Source: Candidatus Accumulibacter sp. 66-26
Lineage (GTDB): Bacteria > Pseudomonadota > Gammaproteobacteria > Burkholderiales > Rhodocyclaceae
Assembly: GCA_001897745.1 (NCBI GenBank)
Contig: MKUH01000026.1
Span: 1-64,000, forward strand
DNA length: 64,000 nt
Reading direction: 5' to 3'
A model generated the notes under the pieces. It did no database searches, was not told where the DNA came from, and saw only the letters and a program-made list of their open reading frames with translations. A program made the translations under genes and the position numbers. Positions 1-9,373 of the stretch are shown piece by piece (the stretch's first letter is position 1; each line of letters starts with the position of its first letter).

Positions 1-31
1 GCCGGGCTTTCGTCGTACGGCGGCGTTCGGG

Positions 32-844
32 TTATCTGAGGAGCGATAAAACGTTTTGCGGTAGGGAGTTCGCCTGTGCGAGCATCGCGGTGCCGGCCTG
101 CTGGAGGATCTGGGCGCGGGCCAGCTTGGCGGTTTCGGCCGCGTAGTCGGTATCCATGATGCGGCTGCGCGAGGCGTCGACGTTTTCCACGGCGTTTGCG
201 AGCTGCGTGAGGACGCCTTCGAAGCGGGCTTGGACGGCGCCGAGCGTGGCGCGGTTGTCGTTTACCGTGTTGATCGCGATGTCGAGTGCGTCCATGGCGG
301 CCGTTGCGGACGCGGCATCGGAAATGCTGCCCAGTGCGCTGGCGGCGACGGAGGCGATGGTGACGGAGATCTGCGATTCCGACGAGGTCGTCGCGCCGAT
401 CTGGAAGTTGATGCCGCTGAAGCTGCCGTCGAGGAGCTTGGTGCCGTTGAAGTTGGTGGCCTGGACGGCGCGCGTGATTTCGCTGGCGAGTTGCTGGTAT
501 TCCTTGTCCAGGGCGCCGCGGTTGGTGCTGTCGTACTGGCCGGAAGCGGCCTGCGTGGCGAGTTCGCGCATGCGCTGTAGGTGGCCGGTGACGGCGCTGA
601 GGCCGGCTTCGGCGGTCTGCGCGGCGGAGATGCCGTCGTTCGAGTTGCGCATGGCGACGACCATGCCGCGCGATTGGGAATTCATTTTCTCGGCGATCGC
701 GAGGCCGGCGGCGTCGTCCTTGGCGCTGTTGATGCGCAAGCCGGAGGAGAGGCGCTGCAGCGAGGTGTTCAGCGCGCCTTGAGAAGTGTTGAGGTTACGC
801 TGGGCGTTGAGCGAGGCGATGTTGGTGTTGATGACTTGAGGCAT
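32..844 (-). CDS. fliC: Flagellin
   Basis: Filament subunit exported through the flagellar type III apparatus. The 270-residue protein shows the conserved N-terminal D0/D1 start (MPQVINTNIASLNAQRNL) and the C-terminal D0 helix ending NSLPQNVLSLLR. Almost nothing separates the two conserved ends, so this is a short flagellin lacking large D2/D3 domains. The middle (about residues 130-185) is rich in Ser and Thr (for example GATTSSESQISVT), as expected of a surface that could be O-glycosylated. The ATG at 844 has GAAGGAG six bases upstream. It is divergent from an OGT-type glycosyltransferase gene and next to a large glycan-biosynthesis island, so glycosylation of this flagellin is a reasonable inference but not shown. 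Confidence 0.97.
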   Translation of the reverse strand: MPQVINTNIASLNAQRNLNTSQGALNTSLQRLSSGLRINSAKDDAAGLAIAEKMNSQSRGMVVAMRNSNDGISAAQTAEAGLSAVTGHLQRMRELATQAASGQYDSTNRGALDKEYQQLASEITRAVQATNFNGTKLLDGSFSGINFQIGATTSSESQISVTIASVAASALGSISDAASATAAMDALDIAINTVNDNRATLGAVQARFEGVLTQLANAVENVDASRSRIMDTDYAAETAKLARAQILQQAGTAMLAQANSLPQNVLSLLR

Positions 845-978
845 TTTGTTCTCCTTCGAGGAAAAGCCGATCGATTACGAGTGCCGCACGTCACACATGC
901 ATGACGCTGAATCTCTACCCCAAGCTCGACGAGTCTACTTGCTCGTAGGCGGCAAAAAATTACGGACAGCTTTTCAAA

Positions 979-994
979 AGCACAAAATATGCCA
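979..994 (-). promoter_or_regulatory. Candidate sigma-54 (-24/-12) promoter of the flagellin gene
   Basis: On the minus strand the site reads TGGCATATTTTGTGCT, with GG and GC separated by exactly 10 bases. It matches the TGGCAYR-N4-TTGCW consensus except for one base in the -12 element. It would start transcription about 120 bases upstream of the flagellin ATG. No convincing sigma-28 site was seen in the same stretch. Confidence 0.45.
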
Positions 995-1128
995 GAATTT
1001 CCCTCGGGCTCACTTCCAGAAATCTGCCCGGGTTCGGTTTGTTTACTCTGCTGCTGACGCGCGGCAAAGGAATTCAAGCTCAGGCGTTACACTTTCACCC
1101 ATCAGAAAATTGCGAGGGAGCTGAAAAA

Positions 1129-3519
1129 ATGGGCAACGACGTTAAAGGCTTGCTTGAAAAAGGCCGGAAGGCGTTGGCTGCCGGCAAGCTCGAGCTGGCC
1201 GGGCAGCTTTTCGAGGAGGCTGTCCAGGCGGCGCCGGAGGCGCATGGCGGATGGTTCGGCCTGGGAGAAATCGCGCTCAAGGTCGGGGAGTTGGAGTCGG
1301 CCCTGCCGTTCTTCGAGTACGCGGCGCAGTTGAATCCCGGCTCGGCGCGTTATCTGCAGCGTCTGGGGGAAACGTGCTGTCGCGTTGGCTTGTCGGACGA
1401 AGGGATAGCTAGCCTGAGAAAGGCCCGCAGTCTGGCGAAAACCGATATGGGGATTCTCTGCAGTCTGAGCGGGGCCTATGCGGCGGGCGGCAACTGGGCA
1501 AGAGCCAAGACGGTGCTCAACGACGTGGTGTCCAGCCCGAAGGCGCTGGCCGCCCATTATTGCCTGCGCGGCCTGGCTTCCCAGCATCTTGGCGAGCTGG
1601 ACGACGCCCTGAGTGATTTCCGCAAGGCCGTGAAACGCGACCCGCGCTATCCGGATGCCTGGCTGTCGCTGGGGCATCTGCAAATGGGGAAGGGCTTGGT
1701 AAAGGAGGCGGGAGAATCCTTGATCCGCCTACGGGCTCTGGCTCCGGAGCGGGTCGAGACGCTCGAACTGGCCGGCGATCTAGAGTTGCGGCGCGGCAAT
1801 TTCGGCGAAGCGGCAAACTTTTTCCGGCAGGCGGCGGCCAAGGCGGCAAATTCTGCCGAGTTGCAGGCCAAGCTCGGCTTAGCGCTCGTGCAGAGCGGCG
1901 ATGCCATCGCCGCGGTCGAGGCGATGGAGCGGGCGCATGCGATGGGGGTGTCGGAAGACTGGATTCTCGAACACCTGGGCCTCTTGTTCACCACCAAAGG
2001 GCAGCTAGACGTGGCGCGCGAGAATCTGGAAATGGCGGTCGAACGCCAGCCGCTCAACCTGAATGCGTGGAACACCCTGATCGTGGTGTATACAAAGCTG
2101 GGCGAAAGCGAGAAGGCGCGGCAGGCGGCCGAGACGATCCTGGAAACCGACCCGCGCCATGTCAATGCCCTGCTTAACCTGGGCAGTTGGTTTTCCGATC
2201 AGGCGCGCACCGTGGAAGCCCTGGCGTATTTCAGGAAGGCGCTCGATGTCGACCCGGCGCGGCCCATTGCCTACGTCAATTCGCTATGGTCGCTGGTCCA
2301 TTCGACCGAGGCGACGGCGCAGGACGTCCTCGACATGGCGCGAGCCTTCGACCGCAACCTGTGCCGCCAGTATCGACGAGAGGACGATTTCAGCGATCGG
2401 GACCGGGCGCCTGCCCGGCGCCTGCGTATCGGCTGGGTTACCTCGGATATGCGCGAGCATCCGGTCGCCGCTTTCGTGCTGCCCTTCCTCGGCGTACTGG
2501 ATCGAGCCCAGCTGGAGAGCACGGTTTATTACAATTCGACGGCCTTCGATGCCGCGACGGCGATGGCCAAGCAGCGCGCGGACCGTTGGCGCGATGTGGT
2601 GGCGCTGGGCGACGATGCGCTGGCGGATCTGATCCGTTCCGACGAAATCGATATCGTCGTCGACCTCAACGGCAATACGGAAGGCGGTCGGCTGCTGGCG
2701 CTGGCGCGTAAACCCGCGCCCGTCATGGTGACCTGGCTCGGCTTTCCGGGAACGAGCGGCATGTCGGCGATGGATTACATCATCGTCCCGCCGGACCCGG
2801 TGCTCGAAGCCGGGGCGTGGTGTACCGAGACGCCCTGGCCGCTGCCGGATTGCTACGGGGTCCGCACGGGCATTCCCGATATTCCGGTTCAGCCGGGTCT
2901 GCCCTGCGAACGCCTCGGAAAACCATTCACCTTTGCCTGCCTGAACAATTTCCGCAAGGTGAGCCAGGGGGCGATCGCGCTGTGGAGCGGCATCCTCAAG
3001 CGGGTTCCGGACTCCCGCCTGATCCTCGTGGCGCGCGGCGGGCGCGATGGCACGCTGATCCGCTACATTCAGGAGCAGTTCGGGCGCTACGGCGTTGCGC
3101 CCGAACGCCTCGACATTCGCGGAATCACCCCGCAGCGCGAGTACTTCGACACTTACAACGAGGTCGATCTGTGCCTCGATCCCTTCCCGTTCAACGGCGG
3201 GACGACCGGCTACGACTCGCTGTGGATGGGCGTTCCCTTCATCACGTGGCCCGGGGATACGCTGGTCGCCCGCATGGGCAAGGCGATCCTGGACAACGTG
3301 GGCCTGAGCGAACTGGTCGTGGATAGCGCGGCGGCCTACGAAGATCTGGCCGCCGCTTTGGCGAACGACCGGGAGCGCTTGAAGGCAGTGCGCTGGCAGT
3401 TGCGCGAGCGGATGCAGGCCAGCCCTCTGATGGATGCGCCGCGACTGGCCCGCGGCCTGGAGGCCGCGTTCCGGGGCATGTGGGTGCGCTGGTGCGATTC
3501 CGCTTCGGATCAGGCGTGA
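1129..3519 (+). CDS. TPR protein with O-GlcNAc-transferase-type (GT41/SPINDLY) glycosyltransferase domain
   Basis: Soluble glycosyltransferase of 796 residues that probably adds sugars to Ser/Thr of a protein, most likely the neighbouring flagellin. Residues about 1-400 are tandem TPR helices (repeats with the A-x-x-x-G/A-x-x-A spacing). From about residue 430 it matches GT41: RIGWVTSDMREHP with the conserved His near residue 444, VDLNGNTEGGR, TWLGFPGTSG, and the strong signature LDPFPFNGGTTGYDSLWMG near residue 689. The ATG at 1129 is chosen because GAGGGAG lies just upstream; an in-frame codon at 1039 would add 30 residues without family resemblance. Its stop lies 5 bases from the stop of the convergent GT2 gene. 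Confidence 0.9.
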   Translation: MGNDVKGLLEKGRKALAAGKLELAGQLFEEAVQAAPEAHGGWFGLGEIALKVGELESALPFFEYAAQLNPGSARYLQRLGETCCRVGLSDEGIASLRKARSLAKTDMGILCSLSGAYAAGGNWARAKTVLNDVVSSPKALAAHYCLRGLASQHLGELDDALSDFRKAVKRDPRYPDAWLSLGHLQMGKGLVKEAGESLIRLRALAPERVETLELAGDLELRRGNFGEAANFFRQAAAKAANSAELQAKLGLALVQSGDAIAAVEAMERAHAMGVSEDWILEHLGLLFTTKGQLDVARENLEMAVERQPLNLNAWNTLIVVYTKLGESEKARQAAETILETDPRHVNALLNLGSWFSDQARTVEALAYFRKALDVDPARPIAYVNSLWSLVHSTEATAQDVLDMARAFDRNLCRQYRREDDFSDRDRAPARRLRIGWVTSDMREHPVAAFVLPFLGVLDRAQLESTVYYNSTAFDAATAMAKQRADRWRDVVALGDDALADLIRSDEIDIVVDLNGNTEGGRLLALARKPAPVMVTWLGFPGTSGMSAMDYIIVPPDPVLEAGAWCTETPWPLPDCYGVRTGIPDIPVQPGLPCERLGKPFTFACLNNFRKVSQGAIALWSGILKRVPDSRLILVARGGRDGTLIRYIQEQFGRYGVAPERLDIRGITPQREYFDTYNEVDLCLDPFPFNGGTTGYDSLWMGVPFITWPGDTLVARMGKAILDNVGLSELVVDSAAAYEDLAAALANDRERLKAVRWQLRERMQASPLMDAPRLARGLEAAFRGMWVRWCDSASDQA

Positions 3520-3524
3520 TCGGA

Positions 3525-4343
3525 TTACTCGGGCGCGGTGCTTCGGCTATCGCGCCGCATGGCGATCGTCGCCCGCTTGAGCAGGTCGGGCTGCCAGGAT
3601 CGCAACAGGGCATGGTGATCCAGGAGCCGAATCGTTCGCCACGCGGATTCTCCGTTTGTGGCGCCGGCATTCGTGTTCTCTAGATAGTCGTTGTATTTGT
3701 CAATGAAACGTTCTGCATAGTGCCGATGTTGATCCGCGAAATTGCCGGATGACTCATGGATGATGGGAATGTCGCAACAGACGCCCAGTTTGCGCCCGGC
3801 GAGGTAGGCCGAGAAGCTGAAGTCCAAGTCGTAGAGATGAAAACCGTCGAAGGTGGCGGCATCGAAACCTATGGCTTGGGCCGTTTCCCGGGTGGCGACC
3901 ATGCAAAAGCCATCGATGGCTTGAATGCCTCCTTTCGTTGGCCAGTCCGAAACACCGAAAACGTCCAGGGTTAAATGAGATTTTCCGGGCTTCCCGTGCG
4001 AGACAGCGCCGTACGTATGAGGTTGCCCTGCGCAAAACCAGGTGGCGTTGGTGAGTTTGTCGGTGCCGGCGAATCCCAGGACGTCGTAAACTTTCAGGCG
4101 TTCCGAGATTTTCACGGGGAAATCAGGGTCGAGAATCAGGATGTCGTCGTGGGAAAAAACCAGGATATCGCCGGAGGCGTGCGCGATGCCGCGGTTATAG
4201 CCTTCCGCCAGCGACGTGGCGTCGTGGATGCCGATGATTTCGTGGGGGCGGTCGGCGAGTAATCGTTCGTAGCATTCGCTCACTCTGGCGAATTTCATCG
4301 CATCGATGCTGCATACGATGACGGATATCCTTGGGGCCGGCAT
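3525..4343 (-). CDS. Family 2-like glycosyltransferase
   Basis: Cytoplasmic glycosyltransferase of 272 residues with a GT-A fold. The N-terminus RISVIVCSID is the usual nucleotide-binding beta strand, and GDILVFSHDDILIL carries the Asp pair expected to bind the nucleotide-sugar metal. It has no membrane segments. The ATG at 4343 shares one base with the stop of the upstream gene (TGATG) and has GGGGAG seven bases before it, so the two are translationally coupled. It is the last gene of the minus-strand glycan island. Donor and acceptor cannot be told from sequence; transfer of an island-made sugar is inferred. Confidence 0.85.
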   Translation of the reverse strand: MPAPRISVIVCSIDAMKFARVSECYERLLADRPHEIIGIHDATSLAEGYNRGIAHASGDILVFSHDDILILDPDFPVKISERLKVYDVLGFAGTDKLTNATWFCAGQPHTYGAVSHGKPGKSHLTLDVFGVSDWPTKGGIQAIDGFCMVATRETAQAIGFDAATFDGFHLYDLDFSFSAYLAGRKLGVCCDIPIIHESSGNFADQHRHYAERFIDKYNDYLENTNAGATNGESAWRTIRLLDHHALLRSWQPDLLKRATIAMRRDSRSTAPE

Positions 4344-6955
4344 CAAAGGTCTCCCCGGTAGCGTTGTTCAATCAGGTCGGCAAAGGTGAGCGTCAGCACC
4401 GAGGCCTGGCCGGATTCGATGTCTTGCAGTTTTTGTCTCAAGCCGGGAGGCTGCGGTAGGGGGGGCCGGGAAAGATCGCAGGCGAGGGCAATGTAGGCTT
4501 CGACGGAGTCCGCCAGGAATTGATCCTGCCCTGCTTGCCTGAGCAGAGCGCCCGGACGACGGGACCAGGAAGAGTCTCCGCGTAGCGCAATATAGCATTT
4601 CTCCATCCACAGGGCCGCAGGCAAGGCCATGTCGCCGGGGCCGTGCAGCGGGGCGAGGCCGACATCGACCAGATTCCACGCCGTGCAGAGTGAGGAAATG
4701 TCGGTGGCGTGAATGAAATCCAGACGCAGGAGGTCAACGCCTTGCGCGATAAAGAATGTGCTGATGAATTCCTGGGCCGATGCGCCGAGTTCTCCCAGGT
4801 TCACGACCAAGCGGCTATCGGGTGCGCGGGCCAGGATGAGAGCATAGCTTTCCCAGCAATCCCGGCTGAAATGGACGGCGCTGGAAAGGCAGCCGAAAGT
4901 CAGCGGCGCTGCCGCGACGCGGGGACTCGTCTCCATGCGCGGGAGCGCAAGAATTTCACCTAGCCCCGGCAGTAGCACGTCGGTATCCGAGGCTTCTCCT
5001 TCGTTCAGCAGGGCAGCTCCCCGCACGCACGCGATGCCGGCCTCTCGAAGCAAGGGCGTGTCGCTCCAGGAGAGCTTGAGCGGGACATCCGCCGCGCCGA
5101 ACAGGGAGAGGCGATGTTCGACTCCCAGCCCATCCATGTCCACCAGTATTTGTATGTCCAGTTCGCGCATGGCCTGCAGGACATCGATGTCCTCCCGGCC
5201 GACCGTGATCAGGCTGTGGTCGTTGATGAGGCTGCAACGCTGGGCCGTTTCATTTTCTCCTGCTTGTGGGTCGTTGTAGAGGACGACGCTGATGAAGCGC
5301 TCCGGCGGCAGGTGTTGCAGCAGGGCCTCCAGGCGCCCGGACAGCTGCTCGCGCCGGAAGTCGCTGACCAGGAAAGCGATGACCAACGGCGCACCGGCCT
5401 TCCCTCGATTCGGCATCGAAGCGGTTAGGCCGCTGGCGAGGTAGGGTTGCACGTAGTGTCTGGCCTCTGCCCGAATTCTCTCCGGCGGCATTCCCGTGCG
5501 TGTCAGCAAGGCTATGCCAAGAGCCTGGTAGCCGGGATGGTTGCGGAGCCGCAGGCATACTTCGGGGATGGCATCGATATTAGCCTGGGTGGCCAGCCAT
5601 TCCAGCAGCAGGCCAAGAATCTGCTCTTGGGCCGCCGAGGGAATGGCGGCGGCGCTGTTCAGCAAGTGAATGGCTTGATCCTGCCTATCGTTCAAACGCA
5701 AGGCTTCGGCGAGGGCGGGGTAGGCTGGGAACAGGTCGGGCTGTTTATCAACGGCCTGTTGCAGATAGCGCAGGGCGTCCCTGTTATGGCCGTTCTTCAG
5801 GCACTCCTCCCCGAGGGCGGCAACGAAATCGTGGCGCTCCGGGGCAAGGGACTGGGCAAACTGGATGAAGTTCTCCGCCTCCTCAAGCAAATTGCTCCTG
5901 GCAGAGATCAACGCCAGGTAAACATAGGGGATGGGGTCTTCAGGGGCTTCCGCCAGGGCGGTGCTGAGGTGTTTGGCTGCCGTATCGTTGTCAGCGTTGT
6001 TGAAGGCCTGGATGCCTGCGGCGACGGCGTTCGTGGGCGCTCTGCCTGCTGTCGGGGCGGACGCCTGCATTTCCTGGGAGAGCTTGATGAACTGCGCGAG
6101 CTGGGTGACGAAATCCTGACGTTCTTTACGGTGAGTCTCCTGGAATGCAACCGTGTTCTGCCGTGCCAGCGCCAATTCGGCTACCGAGTCGCCGCTGCTG
6201 ATCCCAGGGTGTTCCACGAAGCCGTCAATCTTGTCTGGATCGTGAAAATCCTTGGGGCGTACTGTGAACGGTGAAGTCATTATGACAACCGGGCAGCCGC
6301 ACAGGACTGCCTCGGCCGCGATCGCTGAGTTGGAGAAGCAGTAGAGCGCGGTCGATTTGCGTAGCAGGGCGGCCAGTTCCTCGTGGGTTTGCGGCCACTG
6401 ATAGGTGATGACGGTCCCTTTGTCGAACAGGTCCGGATGTTCCTCCCTGGCCTTGCTGTAGCGTCCGGGATAGATCAGGTAGCCGCTCCGCTTGTCATCA
6501 TGGCCGTTGTCTTCATTGTTGAAGATGGTGATGTCTATCGTCGGCGTGGTGAGGATGAGCTGATTGTTGATCTTGCTGACGTCGTTCTGGAATTCGCTGT
6601 GGTAGCAAATGAGCAATTCTGAATCGTCAAATGTCTTGGGGCCGCCGAGTAGTCCGGGGTGGTTCAGGATGTAGCGCACCACGTGCTTCGTATTGAGCGG
6701 GTTGCCGTGCAGTATTTCAGGATAGACGGCGATGGGCTGGGCATCGATCGCTGCGTGGCGTTTCCGTACCTCGTCCGTCAGCAGCGGCGTGCGCAGCTTC
6801 AGGTTGGTCTGTTGGGTGTGGACATAGGCCTCCTCCCCCATCTTGTTCAGATAGTGACATAGCAGGTGCAGTGCCTTGATACCCGCGGAAATGCGCACGT
6901 AATCAGGTGCGTAGATGTAGTAAGGGCGTCGGTGGCTGGTGTAAATGTCATTCAT
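4343..6955 (-). CDS. TPR protein with degenerate O-GlcNAc-transferase-like C-terminus
   Basis: Protein of 870 residues. Residues about 1-300 resemble a glycosyltransferase-B-like module (start MNDIYTSHRRPYYIYAPDYV; the segment around LYCFSNSAIAAEAVLCGCPV looks like a nucleotide-sugar-binding region). TPR helices occupy about 310-500. About 523-860 follows the GT41 layout (LVIAFLVSDFRREQ, LVDMDGLG, LKLSWSDTP) but lacks the hallmark HP pair and the FPxNGGTT signature, which is replaced by APLHGPGDMA. The last part may therefore have lost catalysis or changed donor. The ATG at 6955 is chosen because the family-like sequence begins there; the frame stays open to 7519 only as a shadow of the methyltransferase gene. 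A protein-glycosylation role is inferred from its neighbours. Confidence 0.75.
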   Translation of the reverse strand: MNDIYTSHRRPYYIYAPDYVRISAGIKALHLLCHYLNKMGEEAYVHTQQTNLKLRTPLLTDEVRKRHAAIDAQPIAVYPEILHGNPLNTKHVVRYILNHPGLLGGPKTFDDSELLICYHSEFQNDVSKINNQLILTTPTIDITIFNNEDNGHDDKRSGYLIYPGRYSKAREEHPDLFDKGTVITYQWPQTHEELAALLRKSTALYCFSNSAIAAEAVLCGCPVVIMTSPFTVRPKDFHDPDKIDGFVEHPGISSGDSVAELALARQNTVAFQETHRKERQDFVTQLAQFIKLSQEMQASAPTAGRAPTNAVAAGIQAFNNADNDTAAKHLSTALAEAPEDPIPYVYLALISARSNLLEEAENFIQFAQSLAPERHDFVAALGEECLKNGHNRDALRYLQQAVDKQPDLFPAYPALAEALRLNDRQDQAIHLLNSAAAIPSAAQEQILGLLLEWLATQANIDAIPEVCLRLRNHPGYQALGIALLTRTGMPPERIRAEARHYVQPYLASGLTASMPNRGKAGAPLVIAFLVSDFRREQLSGRLEALLQHLPPERFISVVLYNDPQAGENETAQRCSLINDHSLITVGREDIDVLQAMRELDIQILVDMDGLGVEHRLSLFGAADVPLKLSWSDTPLLREAGIACVRGAALLNEGEASDTDVLLPGLGEILALPRMETSPRVAAAPLTFGCLSSAVHFSRDCWESYALILARAPDSRLVVNLGELGASAQEFISTFFIAQGVDLLRLDFIHATDISSLCTAWNLVDVGLAPLHGPGDMALPAALWMEKCYIALRGDSSWSRRPGALLRQAGQDQFLADSVEAYIALACDLSRPPLPQPPGLRQKLQDIESGQASVLTLTFADLIEQRYRGDL

Positions 6956-7080
6956 CGCGGTGCTTAGCCGAATATCTGTCGTGGGGCCGAAGTGGGGCAG
7001 GAAGGGGGGGGCGGACGTTTCGAATCGGCATGGACTGTCTTCCGTCAGTTTTCTCGATGGACAGACAGGACCGCGCCGTC

Positions 7081-8226
7081 TCAGGCGGATTTGCAAACCT
7101 CCAGTCCGGACTCCCTGAGGATCGCGAATGGCAGCCGGGTTCCGAATCGTTCCCGGACGATGTCGGCGACCTCGTCGGAGTAACTCGCCGCCATGATGAT
7201 GAGAGCGGATGCCGGCGTGGCGGTCAATGCGTCGGGCGAAACGATGGGCAGATGGCTGGCCGGCGTATACCTGCCCTGTTTGAAGGGGGCAGAATCGACC
7301 ACGTACTTGATGTCGCCTGCGATTTTTGCAAGGCTGATCATTGCCAGTGCCTGATGGCTGGCTCCCCAGATCGCAACCGATCCTTGCGGGTAAGCGTCGA
7401 TGAATTTCCGGAGTTCTCCGCTGATTTTTTCCTGTGCCCCGGAAAAGTTTGACAGGTCCAGTCTCCGGCGTTTTCTGACGATTGCCGATAGTACGTAGTC
7501 GTCGCGCAAGGCCGTGCATTCGATGACCTCGAAGCCATTGTGCTGGAGTGCAAAGGCGAGTGTTTCCCGGGTGAAGTATGTCAGATGATCTGCGATGAAC
7601 TCTGCGAATACGGAGTTCTCGATCACCATATCGAAGTTGGGCACTTCGATAAGGCCGATCGCATCGTCGGCGAGATTGTTGCGTATGCCTGTCAGGACCG
7701 CGTTGGGATCGGGCATGTGCTCCATGAACATCAGGAGAGCAAAGGCGTCGTAGGGGGCGCCAGGCAGGCGGTAATCGGCGGAGTCGATGTAGCCTTGCGT
7801 CACATCTAGTCCCTGTGCCCGGCAGGCCGTTACGGCGGTTTCGGCGTTCTCAAGTCCACAGGCCTGCACTCCCAGGTTTTGCCAGAGAGCAAGAAACTCG
7901 CCCTTGCCGCACCCGATTTCGATAAGCCGTTTCCCGCGGAGGCCGTACTGCGCCACCAGTCGCGAGAATTGCTCCCGCTTGAGTTTTTTGAGGGTTTGCG
8001 AGACGGCGGCCGCACGGATCACGTCCCTGTAGTAGGGGACCGGCGGGTCGCTCAATTGCACGAGGCCACAGGCGGAGCATTGGCATACCGTCAGATCGGC
8101 GCCATGCTCGCTGGCCAGGTCGGCCTGAGCCGGGAAATGCTGCGCTGCCTTGGGCATGTTTTCATAGTGCAGCAAAGGCTCATCGGATAAGGCTTTTCCA
8201 CAGACACGGCAATTGCTTTCGCTCAT
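7081..8226 (-). CDS. SAM-dependent sugar C-methyltransferase
   Basis: Protein of 381 residues with the three-part layout of NDP-sugar C-methyltransferases (NovU/TylC3 type). It has an N-terminal zinc-binding segment (CRVC at residues 6-9 and a CQCSAC group near 50), a Rossmann SAM domain with IEIGCGKGEFLAL near residue 102, and a C-terminal domain with a second Rossmann-like start (VAIWGASHQAL). Enzymes of this family methylate a carbon next to a keto group on a nucleotide sugar, usually C3 of a 4-keto sugar. A 4-keto substrate could come from the DdhB reaction of the same island. The exact methylation site is unknown. Confidence 0.88.
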   Translation of the reverse strand: MSESNCRVCGKALSDEPLLHYENMPKAAQHFPAQADLASEHGADLTVCQCSACGLVQLSDPPVPYYRDVIRAAAVSQTLKKLKREQFSRLVAQYGLRGKRLIEIGCGKGEFLALWQNLGVQACGLENAETAVTACRAQGLDVTQGYIDSADYRLPGAPYDAFALLMFMEHMPDPNAVLTGIRNNLADDAIGLIEVPNFDMVIENSVFAEFIADHLTYFTRETLAFALQHNGFEVIECTALRDDYVLSAIVRKRRRLDLSNFSGAQEKISGELRKFIDAYPQGSVAIWGASHQALAMISLAKIAGDIKYVVDSAPFKQGRYTPASHLPIVSPDALTATPASALIIMAASYSDEVADIVRERFGTRLPFAILRESGLEVCKSA

Positions 8227-8329
8227 CAGACGATCCTGTTTTTACGGAGATTGGTCCACTCGGCTCTGAACGGGGCGGATGCATTTTCAATGCGGAGAAT
8301 AGATTTTCCGGTCTCGCCAACAAGCCTTG

Positions 8330-9373
8330 TTATTGATTCACGTCTTGTTTCAGCGGCCGCAGCTTCTCAACCGGAAAGCCGTCGATATTGTCCTTCGTGT
8401 AGTGATCGCTTCGGAAAATATCGCAGCGGGCGCACGATGAATTCTCATTCTTGCGGTTTTCGAGCTGCATTTTCTGGAACTCAAGCCACGCGTTGGAATT
8501 CCAGATTTCCTGCAGGCTCTGAGTTTCGATGTCGCCAATGTTGGTCCCGCCGATGTAGTCGACACAACACGGGGCGACGGCACCGTTGGCGCGTACGGCC
8601 ATGGTCGTGAATGCCATCGGGCATGCAACGCGCTGAGTGCTGTGGTCTTCGAAGTCTTTTTCTGCGCTCGACGTTTTTTTACCGTAGAAATTTTTGATGA
8701 AGTTGACCCCGTCGACCTTGATCCAGGTGTGCGGCTTGTCGAGATAAACCTCGTCCGCGACATCGCGGAACATGCTCAGGAAACGGTCGTTTTCGTCGCT
8801 GAATTCATCCAGCATTTTGCAGCTGACATACGGTCGCTCGGTTCCCGCACGTCGCTTGGCCTCCTGCAGGAACAGCAGGTTCTCGCGTATCCGCTCGATG
8901 TCGAACTTCGATCCGGTAACTTCCTGGTGACGATCTTGCCGCGTCGCATAGATAGATACGCGCACATAGTCGAGCCCGTGCCTGACCATGCTTTCGGCGA
9001 TTTCCGGCGAAAGCAGGCTGGCGTTGGTCGTTGTTTCGATCCGCTCGGCAATGTCGGCCTGTTTTGCGAGCGCCAGCATCTCCGGGAAGTCCGGCGCGAT
9101 CAGAGGTTCGCCGTAGAGGCTCAGCTTCAACACCTTGAGTTTGGGCCCCGGCCATTGCTGGAGCTGCTCGATGATGCGGCGGAACCGCGCCATCGGCATG
9201 CTGAGGAGGTTTTGGCTGAAATACGAATCCGTTTTGATGCTCTGGAAGCACTGGATGCATCTGAAATTGCAAAGACTCGAAGGCTCAATCAGGAGAGTGA
9301 ACGGTTTCGCCAGAGGCAGAACCTCGCGAAGGTTCTGCCGGTTGGTCGAAGACAACGCGGTGTATTTGATCAT
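8330..9373 (-). CDS. Radical SAM protein with SPASM-like domain
   Basis: Radical SAM enzyme of 347 residues. The cluster-binding CxxxCxxC is at Cys35, Cys39 and Cys42 (SLCNFRCIQC). The C-terminal third carries additional cysteines (CPMAF, APCCVDY, CARCDIF) in the SPASM arrangement that binds auxiliary Fe-S clusters. Its ATG overlaps the stop of the upstream radical SAM gene (ATGA), so the two are probably made together. SPASM proteins modify peptides or carry out dehydrogenations and epimerisations. No precursor peptide was seen here, so a role in modifying a sugar or its substituent is possible but unproven. Confidence 0.88.
   Translation of the reverse strand: MIKYTALSSTNRQNLREVLPLAKPFTLLIEPSSLCNFRCIQCFQSIKTDSYFSQNLLSMPMARFRRIIEQLQQWPGPKLKVLKLSLYGEPLIAPDFPEMLALAKQADIAERIETTTNASLLSPEIAESMVRHGLDYVRVSIYATRQDRHQEVTGSKFDIERIRENLLFLQEAKRRAGTERPYVSCKMLDEFSDENDRFLSMFRDVADEVYLDKPHTWIKVDGVNFIKNFYGKKTSSAEKDFEDHSTQRVACPMAFTTMAVRANGAVAPCCVDYIGGTNIGDIETQSLQEIWNSNAWLEFQKMQLENRKNENSSCARCDIFRSDHYTKDNIDGFPVEKLRPLKQDVNQ

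Noticed and set aside
910-975. Sigma-28 promoter for flagellin (GAAA ... GCCGCCTA)
   Set aside because: The -10 differs from GCCGATAA in the key ATAA part and the spacing is wrong.
6956-7519. N-terminal extension of the TPR/OGT-like gene
   Set aside because: It is a shadow of the methyltransferase gene, with Arg-rich sequence and no resemblance to the family; the family start is at 6955.
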